From Thermoactinomyces vulgaris (GTDB lineage Bacteria; Bacillota; Bacilli; Thermoactinomycetales; Thermoactinomycetaceae), in NCBI RefSeq assembly GCF_003688725.1, contig NZ_REFP01000008.1:496001-560000 (forward strand): DNA of 64,000 nt. Direction: 5' to 3'. How positions within the stretch are numbered: the first letter of the stretch is position 1; each line of letters starts with the position of its first letter. A program made the position numbers and the translations under genes. A model generated the notes under the pieces. It was not told the origin of the DNA. It saw only the letters and a list, made by a program, of their open reading frames with translations, and did not search any database. Positions 44,525 to 53,098 of the stretch are shown piece by piece.

Positions 44525-44687
44525 AAACTTCCTCCTTTGTTTCGCCTTGGATAAATGTTGATTTTTGGGGAATATCTATTAGTTTATAATAAATTAATTC
44601 AGAAATAAAATTTAGTTACGATCATTTAGCCAAGTCTTTTTTTTGTGGAAACGAAAAATATTGCATCAAAATCCACGCGTAAAAAAA

Positions 44688-44705
44688 AGAGGGCGGTTGC
44701 CCTCT
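44688..44705 (-). terminator. Terminator of the five-gene small-protein cluster
   Basis: AGAGGGC and GCCCTCT with a 4-base loop; on the minus strand T8 follows. It closes the cluster at 44.7-46.3 kb. Confidence 0.9.
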
Positions 44706-44734
44706 CGTGTCGGATGGAAGCGCAGTTGCGCTGG

Positions 44735-44950
44735 TTATAAGAGGTTGCTGGTGGAGTTGCCGCTTCCACCGCAGATGGTTTGTGCATCTCCCAAGTTAAT
44801 CGGGATTTGCAGGTTCAAGTTGATGAGACCGGCACTTTGAGCTCCGGTGGTGGCTCCGTTATTCACCCGGGCTTGGCATCCGCCGCGGCGGCGTCTGCGA
44901 CGGTGTGGCACAACCACTACAACTTTCTTTCTTCTCGTGCAGCAGGACAT
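44735..44950 (-). CDS. Arg-rich small protein with chaplin-like beta motif, paralog 1
   Basis: A 71-residue protein, family not recognised. The head is basic and Cys-containing (MSCCTRRKKVVVVVPHRRRR), with five valines in a row between two basic blocks. The tail is a hydrophobic/amide stretch: VNNGATTGAQSAGLINLNL, then QIPINLGDAQ, ending GNSTSNLL. The tail repeats almost exactly in paralog 2 and partly in paralog 3. No signal peptide. GGGGGTG precedes the ATG. The alternating hydrophobic QIPINLG motif resembles the beta segments of Streptomyces chaplins; this is a resemblance, not proven homology. Last gene of the cluster, before the terminator. Confidence 0.65.
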   Translation of the reverse strand: MSCCTRRKKVVVVVPHRRRRRRGGCQARVNNGATTGAQSAGLINLNLQIPINLGDAQTICGGSGNSTSNLL

Positions 44951-45026
44951 ACCGCGTCACCCCCTTTCACAAGGATTGCCGGACAAAGACGGGTCGGGAG
45001 AAGTGGATGTCAAATCAGGAAGGGAA

Positions 45027-45045
45027 GGGGGAGATGAACTCCCCC
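45027..45045 (-). other. GC hairpin between paralogs 2 and 1
   Basis: GGGGGAG and CTCCCCC with a 5-base loop, between two genes of one apparent operon and without a T run. It may protect or process the mRNA so that the upstream genes are expressed more strongly. Confidence 0.5.
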
Positions 45046-45056
45046 GGCATCATTCA

Positions 45057-45269
45057 TCAGAGGAGATTGCTGGTCGAGTTACCTCTGCCGCCGCTGAAGG
45101 CCTGAGCATCTCCTAAGTTAATGGGTACTTGCACGTTCAGGTTGAGCAAGCCGGCACTTTGTGCACCGGTCCGGGGAGCGTTGTTGACGGATGCGCGTGC
45201 GCTGAAGGACCGGCGGCGTCTGCGGCGGGCTACAACGACCACGACTTTCTTTCTTGCATGGCAATGCAT
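45057..45269 (-). CDS. Arg-rich small protein with chaplin-like beta motif, paralog 2
   Basis: A 70-residue paralog of the protein at 44735-44950. The head reads MHCHARKKVVVVVARRRRRR, again a valine run inside basic residues, followed by SVNNAPRTGAQSAGLLNLNV, QVPINLGDAQ and GNSTSNLL. Identity to paralog 1 is very high from the VNN motif to the end. GAAAGGAGGTG lies 9 bases before the ATG. The conservation of the tail against a variable head suggests the tail is the working part, possibly an assembling beta unit. Confidence 0.65.
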   Translation of the reverse strand: MHCHARKKVVVVVARRRRRRSFSARASVNNAPRTGAQSAGLLNLNVQVPINLGDAQAFSGGRGNSTSNLL

Positions 45270-45315
45270 AAGCCTTGCACCTCCTTTCAGGGAAAATGAT
45301 CACATTGGATTCGGA

Positions 45316-45747
45316 TTACTCTTTCTTTTCAGAATCCGCAGCGGATTGCTTGGAGGAGAATTGTTGTTTGATTTGCTGTTCAATTTGCTTTTTTTGTTCT
45401 TCCGTCACCGGAACTTTTTTCGCGATGACATTGACCAGATTGGGAGCCAGGGATTGCATCAGGGATGCGCCGGTTGTCGTTCCTCCGTTTCCGTTGCCGA
45501 TGAGGATCGACATCAACAGGTTGACGAGTGCCGTGATGAAATCAATGAGGATGCCTGTTGCATTCGCTACGGCTACTCTGGCAGATCCGGTGAGGGCTCC
45601 GGGCAAAGTCAGGATATAATTGAGAAAATCAATCGCGGTTTGTTGCGCTTCCACTTGTTGGGATTGCGGGACATTTTCCCGGATGGCTTCGTCCAAAATG
45701 GCGCGGATTTGTTCCAACTCTTCGGGGGTAAAGGAGTTTTTACTCAT
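45316..45747 (-). CDS. Hypothetical protein with hydrophobic core, companion of the cluster
   Basis: A 143-residue protein not recognised. An acidic helical N-terminus (FTPEELEQIRAILDEAIREN) is followed by a hydrophobic centre (AIDFLNYILTLPGALTG, ATGILIDFITALVNLLMSIL), a glycine/asparagine linker (GNGNGGTTTG) and a Gln/Lys-rich helical end (EEQKKQIEQQIKQQF). It has no signal peptide. GAAAGGAGGTGAAACAGG precedes the ATG, the same type of site as paralog 2. Its place between the paralogs suggests a shared function, for instance a partner in assembly or a membrane/spore-surface adaptor. Confidence 0.6.
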   Translation of the reverse strand: MSKNSFTPEELEQIRAILDEAIRENVPQSQQVEAQQTAIDFLNYILTLPGALTGSARVAVANATGILIDFITALVNLLMSILIGNGNGGTTTGASLMQSLAPNLVNVIAKKVPVTEEQKKQIEQQIKQQFSSKQSAADSEKKE

Positions 45748-45782
45748 CCTGTTTCACCTCCTTTCAATGGGGTTCACAGAAC

Positions 45783-46064
45783 TTACACGGCATTGGATAC
45801 CGAGTTTTGGTCACTTTCATTCAACGATGTGGAATCACCTACATTGACGGGGATTTGGACGATGATATTAATCAGACCGCTGATCGCGCCATCGATGGTC
45901 GCGGCGTTGTTGACGGAGCTGTCTGCGGAGGAAGGGCGTGTCGGACGTCTTCGTTTTTTGCGGGGGGAAACGTTTTTTAGCAGAAGCAGTCTGCGGCAGT
46001 GCCTGCACAAAGTCGGTTTTTTCTTCCTTTTCCGGAGTTTCTTTCGCCGTCTATAACAGGTCAT
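45783..46064 (-). CDS. Arg-rich small protein with chaplin-like beta motif, paralog 3
   Basis: A 93-residue divergent paralog. The head is longer and more basic (MTCYRRRKKLRKRKKKPTL, CRHCRRLLLLKN, SPRKKRRRPTRP) and includes a CxxC pair. The tail keeps the pattern: SVNNAATIDGAISGLINIIV, QIPVNVGDS, then NSVSNAV. ATG 46064 is chosen because GAGGAGGCG lies 6 bases upstream and its first residues then match the paralog heads; it overlaps the upstream gene by 14 bases, implying coupled translation. Confidence 0.65.
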   Translation of the reverse strand: MTCYRRRKKLRKRKKKPTLCRHCRRLLLLKNVSPRKKRRRPTRPSSADSSVNNAATIDGAISGLINIIVQIPVNVGDSTSLNESDQNSVSNAV

Positions 46065-46311
46065 TGTTTGCGCCTCCTCTCGTCCGGGAGGGCGCCGATT
46101 TGTTTCGGTGCAAGACATCTTGTTGGATGAGTTGCTTTATCTTGTTTTTGGTCCCTGGTTGGAACACTTCTGCCAAATTGATTAAATTCTGCAGTTTTGG
46201 GGGGAGTTTTTCATCATCCAGACTTTTGATCAATAAGTTGTATATTTTCATTCTCATGATTTGTTCCATTTGTCCCGAAAGTTGATCGAGGTGTTTCCGG
46301 TTGCCATTCAA
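46051..46311 (-). CDS. Hypothetical helical protein, first gene of the cluster
   Basis: An 86-residue, mostly helical, soluble protein of unknown family (HLDQLSGQMEQIMRMKIYNL; LPPKLQNLINLAEVFQPGTK). The TTG at 46311 is chosen because a perfect AAGGAGGTG lies 6-7 bases before it; an ATG ten codons earlier lacks a site. Its end overlaps paralog 3. A sequence upstream, AC followed 16 bases later by AATATACTA, resembles the sigma-K pattern (AC-N16-CATANNNTA), a weak hint of mother-cell expression. Confidence 0.6.
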   Translation of the reverse strand: MNGNRKHLDQLSGQMEQIMRMKIYNLLIKSLDDEKLPPKLQNLINLAEVFQPGTKNKIKQLIQQDVLHRNKSAPSRTRGGANNDLL

Positions 46312-46425
46312 TGACGACACCTCCTTGTTTTCAACTGGCATTCTTTGAAGTTACTATAGTATATTATTTGCTCGCAAAAAGGTGATTATATATTTTATAA
46401 ATAGTTTAGTATCTTGGTAGAAAAT

Positions 46426-46455
46426 AAAGCCGCCTTCCATTCGGAAAGCGGCTTT
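46426..46455 (-). terminator. Terminator after the 46.5 kb hypothetical gene
   Basis: AAAGCCGC and GCGGCTTT, with further pairing inside; on the minus strand ATTTTC follows. Confidence 0.8.
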
Positions 46456-46458
46456 TCA

Positions 46459-46887
46459 TCAGCCGGGGGTTTCCGTGAAATATTCCGGAAATTCCCGCAT
46501 AAATGTTTGTACGACTTCCGGATATTCGTTTTCGGCGATTTCGAAGATTTCCTCCCCTGAATATTCAAAAAAGAACAGGGATTTGTCGGGATGATCCGGG
46601 TCATAATACATGGCCATGGTTCGCTGTTGATGGGTGAAAGTGGCGCCCAAAACCGCCAGGAATGTCCTTCCTTCCACTTCCAGCCGTTGGAAGAAAAGCG
46701 GTTCCAACTCTTGCAGAATCAAATCGCTGTAGGTTTCCCCCGGATAACGCAAGACCATTTCGTCTTCTTTTTCTTCTTCAATAATATAGATTTCTCTTTT
46801 TCGTTCTTTTTTCCACAACAGCAGCAAATGCTTGATTTCTTGATGGATGAAAACATATTGATAAGGCGTTTGAAAGCGGATGTTCAA
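46459..46887 (-). CDS. Hypothetical acidic protein
   Basis: A 142-residue protein, not recognised with confidence. A basic first third (LLLLWKKERKREIYIIEEEK) is followed by LEVEGRTFLAVLGATF, MAMYYDPDHPDKSLFFFEYSG and an acidic end. The middle resembles the DUF1292-type pattern of a beta domain accepting or presenting acidic strands, but the match is weak. It starts at TTG 46887 with AGGGGAG 7 bases before. A promoter on the same strand is possible: TTGTTT (46953-46948), 18-base spacer, TAATAT (46929-46924). Confidence 0.6.
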   Translation of the reverse strand: MNIRFQTPYQYVFIHQEIKHLLLLWKKERKREIYIIEEEKEDEMVLRYPGETYSDLILQELEPLFFQRLEVEGRTFLAVLGATFTHQQRTMAMYYDPDHPDKSLFFFEYSGEEIFEIAENEYPEVVQTFMREFPEYFTETPG

Positions 46888-46989
46888 TGATTTTCTCCCC
46901 TGTTTTAAAATCGTACTCTTTTTATATTAAAACACGGACGAGCCTTAAAACAATGGACTGGCTTGAAGAAAAGGCCTGCGGAAATGCGG

Positions 46990-47019
46990 TTGCTAGAATC
47001 CGGCAGGCAACAGTATAAT
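46990..47019 (+). promoter_or_regulatory. Promoter of the small membrane protein gene
   Basis: TTGCTA (46990-46995), 18-base spacer, TATAAT (47014-47019). GCCTGC and GCAGGC form an inverted repeat across this region. Confidence 0.5.
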
Positions 47020-47086
47020 ACCAACGTAAGGATTTATGAAAGGGACCATGATTGGGAAAAATGGAATGGGAGAAGGAGGGAAATCC

Positions 47087-47221
47087 ATGAACACGTCCGG
47101 CAAGGAAACGCCCCGTAACCAGGAAAATGATTTTATTGACGCCGTGAAAGGTGCATTGGGAGCCGCCGGGGTTTTCTTATTGATCTTTATTATTTTAACT
47201 GCGATTGACTTATTGCGGTAA
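47087..47221 (+). CDS. Small single-span membrane protein
   Basis: A 44-residue protein with a polar N-terminus (MNTSGKETPRNQENDFI) and one membrane helix (ALGAAGVFLLIFIILTAIDL). Not recognised. ATG 47087 is chosen because GAAGGAGGG lies 6 bases before it. It has its own promoter and terminator (AAAACGGGAGG pairing with CCTCTCGTTTT, 47230-47265). Confidence 0.55.
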   Translation: MNTSGKETPRNQENDFIDAVKGALGAAGVFLLIFIILTAIDLLR

Positions 47222-47229
47222 AATTTTTA

Positions 47230-47265
47230 AAAACGGGAGGGTCTGAGGCGGAATCCTCTCGTTTT
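47230..47265 (+). terminator. Terminator after the small membrane protein gene
   Basis: AAAACGGGAGG and CCTCTCGTTTT (one G-T pair), followed by T residues. Confidence 0.75.
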
Positions 47266-47301
47266 TTTGTCGGGAACCGGAAGTGCCCGGTTTGCTCCCG
47301 G

Positions 47302-47330
47302 TTGGCAAAAGCAAAACCGTGAGATATACT
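47302..47330 (+). promoter_or_regulatory. Promoter of sucCD
   Basis: TTGGCA (47302-47307), 17-base spacer, TATACT (47325-47330). About 145 bases of leader follow without obvious structure. Confidence 0.7.
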
Positions 47331-47478
47331 TCAGAATGTGGCCAAACATTAAAAAAAGATTTTCTGTCTGACTGGTACCCGGTTATGTAAGGGGATACAG
47401 AAGGATGGAATACATAAATCATGAACCAGGGTTTGGCGTGTTTTTTGTGGTTATGACCAAGGATTGGGGGATTGCGGA

Positions 47479-48639
47479 ATGAATGTTCATGAGTATCAAG
47501 GAAAGCAAATCCTGAAAAAATATGGCGTTCAGGTTCCGAACGGCTTTGTCGCGTTCACAGCCGATGAAGCGGTGGAAGCTGCGAAAAAGCTGGAAGGAGA
47601 CCTGTGGGTTGTCAAAGCGCAAATTCATGCCGGGGGCCGCGGAAAAGCCGGTGGCGTGAAATTGGCCAAAAGTTTGGAAGAAGTCCGTCAATATGCGGAT
47701 GAATTGCTCGGGAAGACGCTGGTGACCCATCAAACCGGTCCGGAAGGAAAAGAAGTCAAACGATTGTTAATTGAAGAAGGACTCCCAATTGAAAAAGAAT
47801 ATTATGTTGGAGTGGTGATTGACCGGGCCACCCAACGTGTCGTCATGATGGCTTCCGAAGAAGGAGGAACCGAGATCGAAGAAGTGGCCGCCAAAACTCC
47901 GGAGAAAATCTTTAAGGAAGTGATTGATCCGGCGGTTGGAATGATGCCGTTCCAAGCGCGCCGTTTGGCTTATTCGATCAACATCCCGCAAGAGAAAGTC
48001 AATAAAGCGGTAAAATTTATGTTGGGCCTTTATCAGGCGTTTGTCGACAATGATTGTTCCCTGGCGGAAATCAACCCGCTCATTACAACGAAAGACGGAC
48101 GTGTCATGGCATTGGACGCGAAATTGAATTTTGATTCGAATGCATTGTTCCGCCATCCTGATATTTTAGAAATGCGCGACTTGGATGAAGAAGATCCGAA
48201 AGAGGTTGAAGCTTCCAAATACGATCTGAACTATATTGCACTCGATGGAAATATCGGCTGCATGGTGAATGGAGCCGGCTTAGCCATGGCCACCATGGAC
48301 ATCATCAAACATTATAACGGAGAACCTGCCAACTTCCTGGATGTCGGGGGCGGCGCAACCGCGGACAAAGTGCGGGAAGCTTTTAAAATTATTTTGTCGG
48401 ATGAAAATGTCAAAGGAATCTTTGTCAATATTTTCGGCGGAATCATGAAATGTGACGTGATCGCCAGCGGAGTGGTGGAAGCGGCAAAACAAATCAAACT
48501 GGACCGGCCGTTGGTGGTTCGTCTGGAAGGCACCAACGTCGAACTCGGCAAGAAAATCCTGCAGGAATCCGGCCTGGAAATTGTAGCAGCCGATTCTTTG
48601 GCGGATGGCGCGCAAAAAATCGTGGAACTGGTGAAGTAA
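47479..48639 (+). CDS. sucC: Succinyl-CoA synthetase, beta subunit
   Basis: A 386-residue ATP-grasp subunit of the TCA-cycle enzyme that converts succinyl-CoA to succinate with ATP or GTP synthesis. Seen: [42 protein letters not shown], and [13 protein letters not shown]. Length is that of the bacterial enzyme. ATG 47479 gives the family N-terminus; GGGGGATTGCGG lies before it. sucD follows after 41 bases. Confidence 0.97.
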   Translation: MNVHEYQGKQILKKYGVQVPNGFVAFTADEAVEAAKKLEGDLWVVKAQIHAGGRGKAGGVKLAKSLEEVRQYADELLGKTLVTHQTGPEGKEVKRLLIEEGLPIEKEYYVGVVIDRATQRVVMMASEEGGTEIEEVAAKTPEKIFKEVIDPAVGMMPFQARRLAYSINIPQEKVNKAVKFMLGLYQAFVDNDCSLAEINPLITTKDGRVMALDAKLNFDSNALFRHPDILEMRDLDEEDPKEVEASKYDLNYIALDGNIGCMVNGAGLAMATMDIIKHYNGEPANFLDVGGGATADKVREAFKIILSDENVKGIFVNIFGGIMKCDVIASGVVEAAKQIKLDRPLVVRLEGTNVELGKKILQESGLEIVAADSLADGAQKIVELVK

Positions 48640-48680
48640 GATTTTGATGACAGATCGCCCGAGAAAGGTGGGAGTTTTAG

Positions 48681-49583
48681 ATGAGTATTTTTGTAAATAA
48701 GGATACAAAAGTGATCATCCAGGGAATTACAGGGTCAACCGGATTGTTTCATACCAAACAGGCGATTGAGTACGGGACACAAGTGGTCGGCGGTGTCACC
48801 CCGGGGAAAGGGGGACAGGAGATCGAAGGAGTTCCCGTTTTCAACACGGTGCAGGAAGCCGTGGAAGCGACCGGGGCCAATGCTTCTGCGATTTATGTGC
48901 CTCCGGCCTTTGCAGCCGATGCCATCATGGAAGCGGTGGATGCCGGATTGGAGTTGGTCGTGTGCATCACCGAAGGCATCCCGGTATTGGACATGGTGAA
49001 AGTAAGACGGTACATGGAGGGGAAAAAGACACGCCTGATCGGCCCGAACTGTCCGGGTGTCATCACTCCGGGCGAGTGCAAAATCGGAATTATGCCGGGA
49101 TACATTCATGTTCCCGGACATGTCGGGATCGTATCGCGGAGCGGAACGCTCACCTATGAAGCCGTCCATCAATTGAGCACACGCGGGATCGGCCAATCGA
49201 CGGCAGTCGGCATCGGGGGCGATCCGATCAACGGGACAAACTTCATTGATTGTTTGAAAGCTTTTGAAGAAGATCCGGACACCAAAGCGGTGATCATGAT
49301 CGGGGAAATCGGCGGTACGGCAGAAGAAGAAGCGGCCGAATGGATCAAAGCCCATATGACAAAACCGGTGGTCGGCTTTATCGGCGGACAAACCGCACCT
49401 CCCGGAAAACGCATGGGACACGCGGGTGCGATTATCTCCGGAGGAAAAGGAACCGCTGCCGAAAAAATTGCCACGTTGGAACGCTGTGGCGTAAAAGTGG
49501 CGGAAACACCGGCTGTCATCGGCGAAACCCTTGTGAAAGTCTTGGAGGAAAAAGGGTTGTTGGACGAAGTGACGGCAAAGTGA
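48681..49583 (+). CDS. sucD: Succinyl-CoA synthetase, alpha subunit
   Basis: A 300-residue CoA-binding subunit. Seen: [19 protein letters not shown] (CoA-binding Rossmann fold), [20 protein letters not shown], and the phosphorylated histidine in GHAGAII near 245. GAAAGGTGGGAG precedes the ATG. It forms an operon with sucC and is followed by a terminator. Confidence 0.97.
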   Translation: MSIFVNKDTKVIIQGITGSTGLFHTKQAIEYGTQVVGGVTPGKGGQEIEGVPVFNTVQEAVEATGANASAIYVPPAFAADAIMEAVDAGLELVVCITEGIPVLDMVKVRRYMEGKKTRLIGPNCPGVITPGECKIGIMPGYIHVPGHVGIVSRSGTLTYEAVHQLSTRGIGQSTAVGIGGDPINGTNFIDCLKAFEEDPDTKAVIMIGEIGGTAEEEAAEWIKAHMTKPVVGFIGGQTAPPGKRMGHAGAIISGGKGTAAEKIATLERCGVKVAETPAVIGETLVKVLEEKGLLDEVTAK

Positions 49584-49589
49584 TGAATG

Positions 49590-49612
49590 AAGGGAACCTT
49601 TTAGGTTCCCTT
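49590..49612 (+). terminator. Terminator after sucD
   Basis: AAGGGAACC and GGTTCCCTT with a 5-base loop, followed by a T run. Confidence 0.92.
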
Positions 49613-49782
49613 TTTTTATTGGGAAGGGCCGCGGCAGTGATGGTTTTTGGGGAAATCAGGATCCGGCGGAAGGAGAAATGGCGGGGAAATGGTACTTTGT
49701 AATATTGGAAAAAAGACCTGAACGCATCACAGGTGTCGACTTTAAGAAGATATTCATTTTCTTGCAAAAGAGGTGTTGGCCG

Positions 49783-50886
49783 TTGCATGCTTACTCTTGG
49801 CTGATCGCATTGGATCACATTCAGTCGGTGGGATGGCACACCATTCATTCATTGATTCAAGCGGGATGGAAACCGCAAGAGCCCGTGCCGGACGATTTAT
49901 TGAACCGGTTGACGCGGTCCCAGGTGAGGCAAATAGTGATCAGGAAGGTGAAAAGCGAATTAACTTCCGCGTTGGTTGAAAAAGTGATGCGAAACCTGGG
50001 AAAAATGCAGATTCAGACCGTGACGTTTTTTGATCCGGCCTATCCTTCTTTGTTGAAAGAGATTGCCCAACCGCCGTGGGTGTTATATATTCGTGGGGAT
50101 TCATCTTTGTTGGCGCAAAAATCGCTTGCCGTGGTTGGAACAAGAAAACCGACGCCTTACGGACTCCGGGCAACGCGGGAGCTGGTGACGCCGTTGGCGG
50201 AACGTGGGTGGACTATCGTCAGCGGGATGGCCAACGGAATCGACGGAGAGGCACACCGGTCCGCACTGCGGGTGGGAGGCAAAACCATTGCCGTTTTGGG
50301 GACGGGGGTGGATGTCATTTATCCCAAAAATCATCGCCGGCTTTATGAGCAGTTGGTGGAGCACGGGGCGGTAATTTCCGAAATGCCTCCCGGCACCCGG
50401 CCCCATCCCGGGGTCTTTCCCAGACGGAACCGGATTATCAGCGGCCTTTCGTACGGAACGCTGGTGGTGGAAGCTGCGGAAAAATCGGGGTCTTTGATCA
50501 CTGCCGGGTTCAGCATGGAGCAAGGAAGGGAAGTTTTTGCGGTTCCGGGGATGATGACTTCCGTCCAAAGCCAGGGAACATTAAAACTGATCCAGGACGG
50601 GGCAAAATGCGTGCGCCAGCCGTCAGATATCCTGGAAGAGCTGGAGGGACTCCCTTTGACCGGCACCCTTCCGGACGGTTTGCATAATTTGAGTCCGATT
50701 GACTTAAATGATATAGAAGAGCAAATCTACGGACAAATTCCGTTGGATGAACCAATCCACATCAATCAGTTGTTGGAGCGGTTTGATCAACAAAGGGCTC
50801 CGGGAGAAATCCATCAGGCACTGGTCACCTTGGAGATGAAGCAGGTGATTGCCTCCCTTCCCGGAGCCCGGTATATCCGCAAGTGA
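49783..50886 (+). CDS. dprA: DNA-processing protein DprA
   Basis: A 367-residue protein that loads RecA on single-stranded DNA in natural transformation. The Rossmann-like core is clear: LAVVGTRKPTPYGLRATREL, VSGMANGIDGEAHRSAL, AVLGTGVDVIYPKNHRRL, FPRRNRIISGLS and TAGFSMEQGREVFAVPG; a SAM-like N-terminus and a winged-helix C-terminus complete it. TTG 49783 is chosen with AAGAGGTG 7 bases before; a longer frame from 49678 adds 35 residues unlike the family. comM, its usual neighbour, is 33 kb upstream. Confidence 0.94.
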   Translation: MHAYSWLIALDHIQSVGWHTIHSLIQAGWKPQEPVPDDLLNRLTRSQVRQIVIRKVKSELTSALVEKVMRNLGKMQIQTVTFFDPAYPSLLKEIAQPPWVLYIRGDSSLLAQKSLAVVGTRKPTPYGLRATRELVTPLAERGWTIVSGMANGIDGEAHRSALRVGGKTIAVLGTGVDVIYPKNHRRLYEQLVEHGAVISEMPPGTRPHPGVFPRRNRIISGLSYGTLVVEAAEKSGSLITAGFSMEQGREVFAVPGMMTSVQSQGTLKLIQDGAKCVRQPSDILEELEGLPLTGTLPDGLHNLSPIDLNDIEEQIYGQIPLDEPIHINQLLERFDQQRAPGEIHQALVTLEMKQVIASLPGARYIRK

Positions 50887-50921
50887 TGCAACAAAGCATC
50901 TTCAAACCAAGTGTCCGGAAG

Positions 50922-50951
50922 TTGAACACTTTGGTCACAATTTGGTATTGT
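50922..50951 (+). promoter_or_regulatory. Promoter of topA
   Basis: TTGAAC (50922-50927), 18-base spacer, TG-extended TATTGT (50946-50951). Confidence 0.5.
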
Positions 50952-51004
50952 ATCAAATACGAGTGCAAATAAGAGAAGTGGCAAGAATGAGGGGAGGGCC
51001 ATAG

Positions 51005-53080
51005 ATGGCCGATTCACTAGTGATTGTTGAATCACCGGCTAAAGCCAAAACCATAAAAAAATATTTGGGAAGCAAATACATCGTGAAAGCTTCCATGGGA
51101 CATGTGCGGGATTTGCCCAAAAGCCAGATGGGCGTCAATGTGGAAAAACAGTTTGAACCCAAATATATCACCGTCCGCGGAAAAGGGGATATCTTAAAAG
51201 AATTGCGTGATGCCAAGAAAAAAGTGGAAAAGGTCTATCTGGCGGCGGACCCGGACCGGGAAGGTGAAGCGATTGCCTGGCATCTGGCACACAGTTTGAA
51301 TGTTCCGCTGGAGCAAAAATGCCGGGTCGTTTTCAATGAAATCACCAAACAAGCCGTCAAAGAAGCATTCAAGCATCCCCGGGAAATCAACATGGACTTG
51401 GTGAATGCCCAACAGGCGAGGCGGATTTTGGATCGGCTGGTGGGTTATAACATCAGCCCGCTGTTGTGGAAGAAGGTGAAAAAAGGCTTGAGTGCCGGAC
51501 GGGTCCAATCGGTGGCGGTCAAGTTGATCATCGACCGGGAAAATGAAATCCGGGAGTTCAAACCAGAAGAGTACTGGACCGTGACGGCCGTTCTGTTAAG
51601 CGGCGAAGAGCCTTTTGAAGCCAAATTTTACGGTTACGGAAAAAAGAAAACGAAGTTGGGTTCCAAAGAAGATGTGGATCAACTGCTTGAAGCAATCAAG
51701 GGAAAGCGCTTCGTTGTCGAAGAGGTGAAAACCAGCGAACGCAGACGAAATCCGGCCGGCCCGTTTATCACGAGCACGTTGCAGCAGGAAGCCGCCCGGA
51801 AGCTCGGTTTTCGCGCCCAGAAGACGATGGCGGTCGCCCAGCAGTTATATGAAGGGGTGGACATTGGCAAACAAGGAACGGTGGGGCTGATCACCTATAT
51901 GCGGACGGATTCCACCCGGATTTCGAAAACGGCCCAAAGCGAAGCGCGCGAATACATCACCGAAACATTTGGAGCGGAATACTTGCCGAAAACACCGCAC
52001 TCGCACAAACAGAAATCGGGCGCGCAAGATGCCCACGAAGCGATTCGTCCGACCTCTGTCTTCCGGGTTCCGTCAGAAATCAAAAGTTATTTGTCCCGGG
52101 ACCAATACCGGTTGTACAAATTGATTTGGGACCGTTTTGTGTCTTCTCAAATGGCGCCGGCCGTTTTTGATGCGGTTTCGGCAAATATTCGGGTCGGGGA
52201 AGCGTTGTTTAAGGCAAGCGGATCCAAAGTCAAGTTCCCGGGATTTATGAAAGTGTATGTGGAAGGCGAGGATCAGAAGAAAAAGGAAGAAGACAAGTTT
52301 TTGCCGGAGCTCGCCAAGGGGCAGGTGTTAAAGCGGAAGTCCGTTGAGCCCAAACAACATTTCACCCAACCTCCGCCCCGTTATACCGAAGCCAGCCTCG
52401 TCAAAGAGCTGGAAGATAAAGGGATTGGGCGCCCGAGTACTTACGCCCCGATTTTGGATACCATCCAGAAACGGGGATATGTCCTTCTGGAAGATAAACG
52501 TTTTGTTCCTTCCGAGCTGGGGGAAATTGTGATTGATTTAATGCAGCAGTTTTTCCCGGAAATCTTAAATGTGGAGTTTACGGCCAATCTGGAAGAAGAC
52601 CTGGACAAGGTGGAGGAAGGAAAAGCCGATTGGATTGAAATTTTGGACCGGTTTTATCATCCGTTTCAAAAACAGTTGTCCGTGGCGGAAAAAGAGATGG
52701 AAGAAGTGGAAATCCAAGACGAAGTGTCCGGGGAAGTCTGTGAAAAGTGTGGCAGCCCGATGGTATACAAGTTCGGCCGCTACGGGAAGTTTTTGGCTTG
52801 TTCCGCTTTTCCGGATTGCCGCAATACCAAACCGATTGTCAAATCGACCGGGGTCCCGTGCCCCAAATGCAAAGAAGGGGAAATCGTTGAACGGAAGAGC
52901 AAAAAATCCCGACTGTTTTACGGATGCAGCCGATACCCGGAATGCGATTTTGTTTCGTGGGACCGGCCGGTTCCCCGTCCATGCCCGAAGTGCGGGAACC
53001 TGATGGTGGAGAAAAAAGCAAAGAAAAAGCAGACCATGATTCGTTGTACCGTTTGTGATTATGAAGAAGAAAAAAATTGA
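51005..53080 (+). CDS. topA: DNA topoisomerase I
   Basis: A 691-residue type IA topoisomerase relaxing negative supercoils. Seen: TOPRIM domain ([32 protein letters not shown]), catalytic tyrosine in [30 protein letters not shown], and three C-terminal zinc-binding repeats (CEKCGSPMV...CSAFPDC; CPKCKEG...[16 protein letters not shown]...CTVC), the last ending EEEKN. GGGGAGGGCC precedes the ATG. trmFO follows 18 bases later. Confidence 0.98.
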   Translation: MADSLVIVESPAKAKTIKKYLGSKYIVKASMGHVRDLPKSQMGVNVEKQFEPKYITVRGKGDILKELRDAKKKVEKVYLAADPDREGEAIAWHLAHSLNVPLEQKCRVVFNEITKQAVKEAFKHPREINMDLVNAQQARRILDRLVGYNISPLLWKKVKKGLSAGRVQSVAVKLIIDRENEIREFKPEEYWTVTAVLLSGEEPFEAKFYGYGKKKTKLGSKEDVDQLLEAIKGKRFVVEEVKTSERRRNPAGPFITSTLQQEAARKLGFRAQKTMAVAQQLYEGVDIGKQGTVGLITYMRTDSTRISKTAQSEAREYITETFGAEYLPKTPHSHKQKSGAQDAHEAIRPTSVFRVPSEIKSYLSRDQYRLYKLIWDRFVSSQMAPAVFDAVSANIRVGEALFKASGSKVKFPGFMKVYVEGEDQKKKEEDKFLPELAKGQVLKRKSVEPKQHFTQPPPRYTEASLVKELEDKGIGRPSTYAPILDTIQKRGYVLLEDKRFVPSELGEIVIDLMQQFFPEILNVEFTANLEEDLDKVEEGKADWIEILDRFYHPFQKQLSVAEKEMEEVEIQDEVSGEVCEKCGSPMVYKFGRYGKFLACSAFPDCRNTKPIVKSTGVPCPKCKEGEIVERKSKKSRLFYGCSRYPECDFVSWDRPVPRPCPKCGNLMVEKKAKKKQTMIRCTVCDYEEEKN

Positions 53081-53098
53081 CGGAGGGGACGTAAAAAG

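Noticed and set aside
47036-47086. Longer start for the small membrane protein
   Set aside because: The strong ribosome binding site GAAGGAGGG lies inside this extension and serves ATG 47087.
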